DNA of 6,307 nt from Alphaproteobacteria bacterium (lineage in GTDB: Bacteria; Pseudomonadota; Alphaproteobacteria; Micavibrionales; UBA2020), in contig JAQSWE010000159.1 of NCBI GenBank assembly GCA_029266795.1, positions 1 to 6,307 on the forward strand, written 5' to 3'. This document shows positions 1 to 6,307 of this stretch, one piece after another; within the stretch, counting starts at the first letter, position 1, and every line of letters starts with the position of its first letter. Made by a program: the position numbers and the translations under genes. A model generated the notes under the pieces. The model saw nothing but the letters and a program-made list of their open reading frames with translations. It ran no database searches and was not told the DNA's origin.

Positions 1-7
1 AGACAGC

Positions 8-973
8 TTAGTCCTGCTTGCCTTCCGCTTCTTTTTCTTCCAAAAGCTGGGCGGCGTTTTTGGGGCCGTCTTTTTTCGGGGCTTTTTCTTTTTTGGGTTC
101 TTCCTTGTCGTCGGTCGCAGCAGCGCCTTTTTTCGGGGCGGCGGCGGCGGCGTTGACGGGGTTGCCGGCTTCATCAAACAGCTGCACATCGGCCTTGGCG
201 CGCAGGTCGATGACCAGCGCTTTCAGCGCCTGCTGCGACAGCATGCCGCGGATTTCGCCTTCAACCTGTTCGAATTTTGGCACTTGGCGTTCGCGGCGGT
301 CTTCCACCTTGATCACGTGCCAGCCGAGATCGGTCTTGACGGGGGTCTTGGTGTAGGAACCGGGCTTCATCTTGAACACGACGTCGGAGATCGGCGCGAT
401 CATTTCGTCCTTCAGGAACCAGCCGAGGTCGCCGCCCACTTGCGCGTTCGGGCCGGAGGAGCGTTTTTTCGCGATGTCTTCGAACTTCTGGCCGGCGTCG
501 AGATCCTTGATCGCCTGCACGGCTTCTTCTTCGGACGGGACGAGGATATGGCGGGCATGCGCCTCGACCTTGCCCTTGTTGTCTTTTTCGAACTTCGTGT
601 AGGCGGCCTTCACCTGTTCCTGCGTCACCTTGCTGGACAGCAGGCGCTCGAAATACATCTGCTTGATCATCTGCGCCTTCAGCACTTCAAGGCGCTTCTG
701 GTAATCCTTGCTCTCGGTGATTTTCGCAGCGGTCGCGGCGTCATCGAGCAGCTTTTCGTTGATGATCTGATCGACGACCAGCGGGAAGACTTCTTTCTTG
801 TCGACGCCGGAGAGCTTCTGGCCCAGTTCCTTGATCGCGTTGTCGACGTCTTTCTTGTAAATCTTGGTGCCATTGACGATGGCGACGGTGGTGTCGGCGG
901 CGGCGAGGGCCGGAACCGCGCCAAACAGCACGGCGGCGGCGGCGAGAGCGATCACCTTGTCACGAAACAGCAT
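8..973 (-). CDS. Exported PpiC/parvulin-type peptidyl-prolyl cis-trans isomerase
   Basis: This 321-residue protein is a predicted periplasmic foldase that catalyses cis-trans isomerisation of prolyl bonds in exported proteins. Residues 1-24 look like a Sec signal peptide: a basic start (MLFRDK), an Ala/Leu/Val-rich core and an ALA-AAD cleavage site. Residues about 28-135 form a Lys-rich helical region like the N-terminal chaperone part of SurA/PrsA-type foldases. The parvulin domain is at about 137-226, with the hallmarks HARHILV (139-145), GGDLGWF (180-186) and GWHVIKV (217-223). The tail (about 275-321) is low-complexity, rich in Ala, Lys, Glu and Pro, and probably disordered. The ATG has a GGAG eight bases upstream (minus strand, 985-982), which supports this start. 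The gene is divergent from secA. Family assignment is firm; the exact subfamily (PrsA-like or SurA-like) and the substrates are not known. Confidence 0.93.
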   Translation of the reverse strand: MLFRDKVIALAAAAVLFGAVPALAAADTTVAIVNGTKIYKKDVDNAIKELGQKLSGVDKKEVFPLVVDQIINEKLLDDAATAAKITESKDYQKRLEVLKAQMIKQMYFERLLSSKVTQEQVKAAYTKFEKDNKGKVEAHARHILVPSEEEAVQAIKDLDAGQKFEDIAKKRSSGPNAQVGGDLGWFLKDEMIAPISDVVFKMKPGSYTKTPVKTDLGWHVIKVEDRRERQVPKFEQVEGEIRGMLSQQALKALVIDLRAKADVQLFDEAGNPVNAAAAAPKKGAAATDDKEEPKKEKAPKKDGPKNAAQLLEEKEAEGKQD

Positions 974-1007
974 AGGGTATTCTCCATAGGGTTATTTTAC
1001 GAAATCC

Positions 1008-1019
1008 GGCAGAACTGCC
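1008..1019. repeat. Short dyad GGCAG-AA-CTGCC in the ppi/secA intergenic region
   Basis: Two perfect 5-base arms flank a central AA, giving a 12-bp operator-like dyad. It lies 35 bp upstream of the isomerase ATG and about 97 bp upstream of the secA promoter candidate. A second self-complementary stretch, CCGCGCGG, follows at 1022-1029. With a 2-base centre it is better viewed as a possible protein-binding site than an RNA hairpin. GC-rich short palindromes are common by chance, so this is a weak call. Confidence 0.25.
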
Positions 1020-1115
1020 CGCCGCGCGGATAAGTTTGGTTTCTAAAGCGATATAATGCCGTTTGCAGCGTTAAAGCAAGGGTTTTAGCAAGCGTTATCA
1101 GGGGAAAAGCCTTGA

Positions 1116-1143
1116 TTGACTTCATATCAATCTGGTTTATATC
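1116..1143 (+). promoter_or_regulatory. Candidate sigma-70 promoter of secA
   Basis: TTGACT (1116-1121, five of six matches to the -35 consensus) is separated by 16 bases from TATATC (1138-1143, four of six matches to the -10 consensus). Transcription would start near 1150 and leave a leader of about 27 bases before the secA ATG. The -35 overlaps an inverted repeat, GATTGA (1114-1119) and TCAATC (1127-1132), which could be an operator. A perfect TATAAT also occurs at 1052-1057 but has no recognisable -35 box at the right distance. Consensus-based prediction only; alphaproteobacterial promoters often deviate from it. Confidence 0.4.
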
Positions 1144-1176
1144 TGACGGGACATAAATAAGGACAGGCTCAGCAAT

Positions 1177-3882
<2,706 letters not shown>

Positions 3883-3919
3883 TTTTTTCGCGGCGTGATT
3901 TCTAAGGCAGGGTAAGCCC

Positions 3920-3976
3920 CCTCCCATCCAGCCGAACCTGCGGCATATCGCCGGAGGATAACGCGTTAACGGGAGG
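3920..3976 (+). promoter_or_regulatory. Leader of the kinase gene with SD and complementary anti-SD segments
   Basis: The 101-bp gap after secA contains GGGAGG (3971-3976), seven bases before the kinase ATG and clearly its SD. Upstream, CCTCCC (3920-3925) is its exact reverse complement. A second SD-like GGAGG (3953-3957) has no start codon at a suitable distance, and it forms the 3' arm of an imperfect hairpin (3937-3957: CCTGCGGC, loop ATATC, GCCGGAGG, one G-G mismatch). CCTCC at 3920-3924 could thus pair with either purine block. I see no clear -35/-10 pair in the gap, so the kinase may be read from its own undetected promoter or by read-through from secA. Any regulatory role is inference. 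Confidence 0.25.
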
Positions 3977-3983
3977 CAGCCCC

Positions 3984-5108
3984 ATGCGGCTCCGCGATTT
4001 TATCGCCAACAACAAGGCGCTGATTACCTCCGAGTGGGAGCGTTTTGCCGCGACGCAGACGCCCGCCGCCGCCCGCATGAGCCGTCTTGCGCTCAAGGAT
4101 CATATCGGCGAAATACTGTCCGAGATCCTCGCCGACATGGGCAGCGACCAGAGCGCGGCGCAGGAGGAAGCCAAATCAAAGGGCGAAGGTCCGTCTTCGG
4201 GTACGGAGAGCGCCGCCGAGACCCATGCAGCTGGCCGCGCGGAAAGCGGTTTCACGATCGAGCAGCTGACCGCCGAATTTCGCGCCCTGCGCGCCAGCAT
4301 CATCCGGCTCTGGACGAAAGACCGCGACCTCGCCGACCGCGCCGATCTCAACGACCTGACCCGCTTCAACGAGGCGATCGACCAGGCGCTGTCGGAATCG
4401 CTGGTGCGCTACAGCGCGGATATCGAGGAAGCGCGCGAGCTGTTCCTCGGCATTCTGGGCCATGACCTGCGCTCCCCCTTGCAGGCGGTCATGGGCGCGG
4501 CGGAGGTCATCGCCGGCGAAAACATGCAGAAGCACAACGCGCTGATGGCAGCGACCATTATTTCCAGCGCCAACCGGATGCAGCACCTGATCACCGATCT
4601 TGTGGAACTGACACGCGTGCGCTTGGGCGACGGCATCCTCGTCCAGCCCAAAAACGTGGATGTGCCGACAATTTGCGGCGTCGTGCTGCGGGAAATGCGC
4701 GCGATCTACCGCGACCGCAGCTTCGTCCTTCACGCGCCCCGTCCCGTCAACATCAGGGGCGATGCGGCGCGGTTCGGGCAGGTCCTCAGCAACCTCGTCG
4801 GCAACGCCGTCCAGCATGGCGACGCACAGCAGCCCATCACCATCACGGTCGATCAGTCGGGTACCGCCACGACCATCGCGGTTCACAATGCCGGCACGCC
4901 CATACCGGCCGAAACGCTGCCCCGCATATTCGACGCTTTCGTGCAGGGGCTGGAAAAACGCAAGAACAATAACGGCAATGCCGCCAGCCTCGGGCTCGGT
5001 CTTTATATCGCGCACCAGATCGTGATCGCGCATGGGGGCGAAATTACCGTCTCCTCGGCGGCGGATACGGGGACGACTTTCCTCATTACGCTGCCAGCCG
5101 AAGCCTGA
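3984..5108 (+). CDS. Soluble orphan sensor histidine kinase with RsbRD-like N-terminal region
   Basis: This 374-residue protein has no signal peptide or membrane segment, so it is predicted to be cytoplasmic. Residues 1-150 (start MRLRDFIANNKALITSEWER) resemble the RsbRD/RsbT co-antagonist N-terminal domain seen in some kinases: a helical putative sensory region with the W of the S-E-W-E-R pattern and a later LRASIIRLW segment (102-110), interrupted by a Ser/Gly/Ala-rich linker (about 53-88). The HisKA H-box is LFLGILGHDLRSPL with phospho-acceptor His160. The ATPase part has the N-box (QVLSNLVGNAVQHG, Asn274 as Mg/ATP residue), a G1 variant HNAGTPIP (301-308, N-x-G instead of D-x-G), an F-box (IFDAF, 315-319), G2 GLGLYIA (337-343) and G3 DTGTTF (361-366). 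All core catalytic motifs are present, so it should be active. SD GGGAGG sits seven bases before the ATG. There is no response-regulator gene next to it; its partner and signal are unknown. Confidence 0.93.
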   Translation: MRLRDFIANNKALITSEWERFAATQTPAAARMSRLALKDHIGEILSEILADMGSDQSAAQEEAKSKGEGPSSGTESAAETHAAGRAESGFTIEQLTAEFRALRASIIRLWTKDRDLADRADLNDLTRFNEAIDQALSESLVRYSADIEEARELFLGILGHDLRSPLQAVMGAAEVIAGENMQKHNALMAATIISSANRMQHLITDLVELTRVRLGDGILVQPKNVDVPTICGVVLREMRAIYRDRSFVLHAPRPVNIRGDAARFGQVLSNLVGNAVQHGDAQQPITITVDQSGTATTIAVHNAGTPIPAETLPRIFDAFVQGLEKRKNNNGNAASLGLGLYIAHQIVIAHGGEITVSSAADTGTTFLITLPAEA

Positions 5109-5174
5109 TATTGCGGGTGAATGTGCCGGTGGACGGCTAGGCGCGATAATAAACGCCCGGGCGCGCGGCATTCA

Positions 5175-5183
5175 TGCTATACT
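5175..5183 (+). promoter_or_regulatory. Extended -10 promoter-like element
   Basis: TGCTATACT matches the extended -10 pattern (TG-N-TATAAT) with one mismatch in the hexamer. It stands at the boundary between a GC-rich stretch (palindrome CGCCCGGGCG at 5154-5163) and an AT-rich stretch. The -35 position is GC-rich and does not match, which is tolerated in extended -10 promoters. Transcription would start at about 5190 and run toward the small ORF at 5291 and the HD-GYP gene. Prediction from pattern only. Confidence 0.3.
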
Positions 5184-5184
5184 C

Positions 5185-5240
5185 ATAACAATAAGAATTC
5201 ATGTCCTTTGGACGCCATTTTCAAATAACAATATTCTTAT
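5185..5240 (+). repeat. AT-rich block with 9-bp direct repeat and 8-bp inverted repeat
   Basis: ATAACAATA occurs at 5185-5193 and again at 5225-5233, exactly 40 bp apart start to start (close to four helical turns). Overlapping these, ATAAGAAT (5191-5198) is the exact reverse complement of ATTCTTAT (5233-5240). Between them GTCC-TTT-GGAC (5203-5213) forms a small inner stem. The composition is markedly more AT-rich than the genes on either side. This could be an operator pair or a structured 5' leader; chance in an AT-rich patch is also possible. The rest of 5109-5184 shows nothing beyond a GC-rich palindrome; there is no terminator with a T tract after the kinase. Confidence 0.35.
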
Positions 5241-5290
5241 CATCGGCCTTACGCATATTGCGGAGGAAATGAGCCATTATAGGTATTTAA

Positions 5291-5440
5291 ATGATTACCA
5301 TTACTCTCGCGCAAGATGACCCGACCGCAGCAAAAAAGCCCGCCTCGGTCTTTATTCCCCGCCTCGTCGGCAATGACCAGACGAGTTTCAAAGGCAACCA
5401 GACCAACCAGGTTATTTCCTTTAATTTGAGCAAGAATTAA
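5291..5440 (+). CDS. Possible 49-residue hypothetical protein
   Basis: An ATG-to-TAA ORF lies in the otherwise gene-free gap between the kinase and the HD-GYP gene. The product begins MITITLAQDDPTAAKKPASV and ends VISFNLSKN; it is polar, has no membrane segment or signal peptide, and I recognise no family. About 60 percent of third positions are G or C, lower than in the neighbouring genes but higher than in the antisense frame over the same stretch. A TAA directly precedes the ATG, so no in-frame upstream extension exists. The SD is weak: AGG at 5281-5283, seven bases before the ATG. A stronger GGAGG at 5262-5266 is 24 bases away and lies two bases before another ATG (5269) opening a 16-codon frame that overlaps this ORF out of frame. 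It may be a real small gene, coupled to that mini-ORF, or non-coding. Confidence 0.33.
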   Translation: MITITLAQDDPTAAKKPASVFIPRLVGNDQTSFKGNQTNQVISFNLSKN

Positions 5441-5531
5441 GGCAAAGACCGCCATCCGCGCATTTCAGGCGTGACAAGTTTTTTCGCGAGGGGCAGAATG
5501 TAATAAGCCTGCCTTTCGGGAGACACGCGCC
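5441..5531. other. Short spacer before the HD-GYP gene, no gene seen
   Basis: This 91-bp spacer contains a run of six T (5479-5484), preceded only by a 4-bp potential stem (CGCC 5450-5453 with GGCG 5468-5471) and a 14-base loop, too weak for an intrinsic terminator. GTGACA (5471-5476) resembles a -35 box but no -10 box lies at 16-18 bases. The SD of the next gene, GGGAG (5518-5522), lies at its end. Confidence 0.4.
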
Positions 5532-6146
5532 ATGCCGCATGACGAAATCACGCTTGCGCTATACCAGAGCCTCGCCACCCTTGCCGATATCATCACCCTG
5601 CGCGAAGCAGGCGCGATGGACCACCAGCGCAACGTGTCGCAGGTGGCCCGCTCCATCGCACAGATCATGCGCCTCGACGAAGACACGATCGAGGCGATCC
5701 GCGTTGCCGGCACGCTGCACGATGTTGGCTTTATCCTCATCCCCTCCGGCATCCTGACCAAGCCGGACGAACTGACCGAGCAGGAACGCGCGGTTATCCG
5801 CCAGCACCCCGTCCACAGCGCGGAGATCATCAAGAACATCGAATTCCCGTGGCCGGTCGCCGAGATCGTGCTGCAGCACCATGAACGCCTTGACGGCTCC
5901 GGTTATCCGCAAGGATTGAAGGGCGACGACATCATGCTGGAGGCGCGCATTATCGCGGTCGCCGACGTCGTTGAATCCATGCTCTCGCCCCGCCCGTGGC
6001 GCAATGCGCTGCCGCTGGAATCTGCGCTTGCGGAAATCGAGAGCTTCAGCGGCACGAAATACGACCCGGTCGTCGTGGAAACCTGTGTCGAGCTTTACAC
6101 AAAGCAGAAATACCGCCTCGACCCCGAATATTACGGGCGTGGTTAA
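5532..6146 (+). CDS. Stand-alone HD-GYP domain phosphohydrolase
   Basis: HD-GYP proteins are metal-dependent phosphodiesterases that hydrolyse cyclic di-GMP (some act on other cyclic dinucleotides). This 204-residue protein is essentially one HD-GYP domain with no receiver, PAS or membrane part, so it is cytoplasmic with no visible input domain. Motifs: His31 (DHQRNV), HD at 63-64, His92 (IRQHPVHS), HHE at 116-118, DGSGYP (121-126), Asp145 (AVADVVES) and the RPWRNAL segment in place of the usual RPYR-A-L. Candidate metal ligands His31, His63, Asp64, His92, His116, His117 and Asp145 are all kept. Two departures stand out: the usual HD-I-G-K motif reads HDVGF, with Phe67 replacing the conserved Lys, and the early E-x-R-D pattern reads T-L-R-E (22-25). 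Activity is therefore likely but not certain. The start is supported by GGGAG nine bases upstream. The next gene begins at or inside its stop region, suggesting co-transcription. Confidence 0.93.
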   Translation: MPHDEITLALYQSLATLADIITLREAGAMDHQRNVSQVARSIAQIMRLDEDTIEAIRVAGTLHDVGFILIPSGILTKPDELTEQERAVIRQHPVHSAEIIKNIEFPWPVAEIVLQHHERLDGSGYPQGLKGDDIMLEARIIAVADVVESMLSPRPWRNALPLESALAEIESFSGTKYDPVVVETCVELYTKQKYRLDPEYYGRG

Positions 6147-6147
6147 G

Positions 6148-6307
6148 GTGAAGCAGTCTTTCGCGCACAAGCACCCCCTGCTCCGCAACGCGTTGCAAAC
6201 CTTACGCAACCATCCCAGATATTTCATTATTGCCGCGCTGTGCCTTGCCGGTTTCTGGATGTTCGGCGTGCTGGCGGAGGAAGTGCATGAAGGGGACAGC
6301 GCGCAGA
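6148..6307 (+). CDS. N-terminus of a likely PAP2-family membrane phosphatase (runs off the window)
   Basis: An open frame starts at GTG 6148 (or GTG 6139 in the same frame, overlapping the HD-GYP end by eight bases) and remains open to the window edge: 53 codons from 6148. The product has a basic N-terminal stretch (MKQSFAHKHPLLRNAL) followed by a membrane helix at about 25-43 (YFIIAALCLAGFWMFGVLA) and then EEVHEGDSAQ. A first helix ending in L-A-E-E-V-x-E-G-D is characteristic, from memory, of PAP2/lipid-phosphatase proteins, which dephosphorylate lipid phosphates or pyrophosphates at the membrane. The catalytic motifs lie beyond the window, so the family call rests on this N-terminal pattern alone. 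Neither GTG has a good SD; the tight junction with the HD-GYP gene suggests translational coupling. Confidence 0.6.
   Translation, partial: MKQSFAHKHPLLRNALQTLRNHPRYFIIAALCLAGFWMFGVLAEEVHEGDSAQ

Noticed and set aside
284..1033. 249-codon open frame antisense to the isomerase gene
   Set aside because: Same shadow effect; it runs opposite a gene with signal peptide and parvulin motifs.
1056..1088. 10-codon leader ORF upstream of secA, considered as a secM-like arrest peptide
   Set aside because: No SD, far too short, no arrest-like sequence, and it lies upstream of the best secA promoter candidate.
1112..1130. FNR-type box (TTGAT ... ATCAA) upstream of secA
   Set aside because: The spacing between half-sites is nine bases, not the four of the FNR/Anr consensus.
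5125..5137. GCCG-N5-CGGC hairpin after the kinase stop
   Set aside because: Four-base stem with no following T tract, so not a credible intrinsic terminator.
4176..5171. 331-codon open frame antisense to the kinase
   Set aside because: Shadow of a kinase with all catalytic boxes in order; no domain recognisable in the antisense product.
5249..5455. 68-codon minus-strand frame over the small intergenic ORF
   Set aside because: No SD upstream of its ATG and a lower G/C third-position share than the plus-strand 49-codon ORF. Not excluded, but less supported.
5559..6227. 222-codon open frame antisense to the HD-GYP gene
   Set aside because: Shadow frame; the sense strand has full HD-GYP motifs and a good SD.

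Overview
The window reads as a piece of chromosome from a GC-rich alphaproteobacterium. This is inferred from the strong G/C third-position bias in the long genes, from a 901-residue proteobacterial-type SecA with a C-terminal SEC-C zinc motif, and from a parvulin-type isomerase gene placed divergently next to secA, an arrangement I associate with Alphaproteobacteria. The exact order cannot be fixed from sequence alone.

Layout. Positions 8-973 (minus strand) encode an exported PpiC/parvulin peptidyl-prolyl isomerase. A 203-bp divergent intergenic region follows, with a plausible secA promoter whose -35 box lies inside a small dyad. Positions 1177-3882 (plus) are a complete secA. After a 101-bp leader containing SD/anti-SD-like complementary segments, positions 3984-5108 encode a soluble orphan sensor histidine kinase with an RsbRD-like N-terminal region. 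Positions 5109-5531 carry no recognised gene. They hold a short AT-rich block with a direct repeat, an inverted repeat and an extended -10-like element, followed by a possible 49-codon ORF. Positions 5532-6146 encode a stand-alone HD-GYP phosphohydrolase. From about 6148 to the window edge is the N-terminus of a likely PAP2-family membrane phosphatase, whose start is close to or overlaps the HD-GYP stop.

Functional picture. The left half concerns protein export: SecA drives Sec translocation and the isomerase is itself a predicted Sec substrate that would help fold exported proteins. The right half is signalling: an orphan kinase without a neighbouring response regulator, and an HD-GYP protein without a receiver domain. 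Nothing in the sequence proves that the kinase and the HD-GYP protein act together. No RNA genes, insertion sequences, CRISPR arrays or convincing intrinsic terminators were seen. Most of the window is ordinary. The least explained parts are the AT-rich stretch at about 5170-5290 and the Lys-to-Phe change in the HD-GYP active-site motif.
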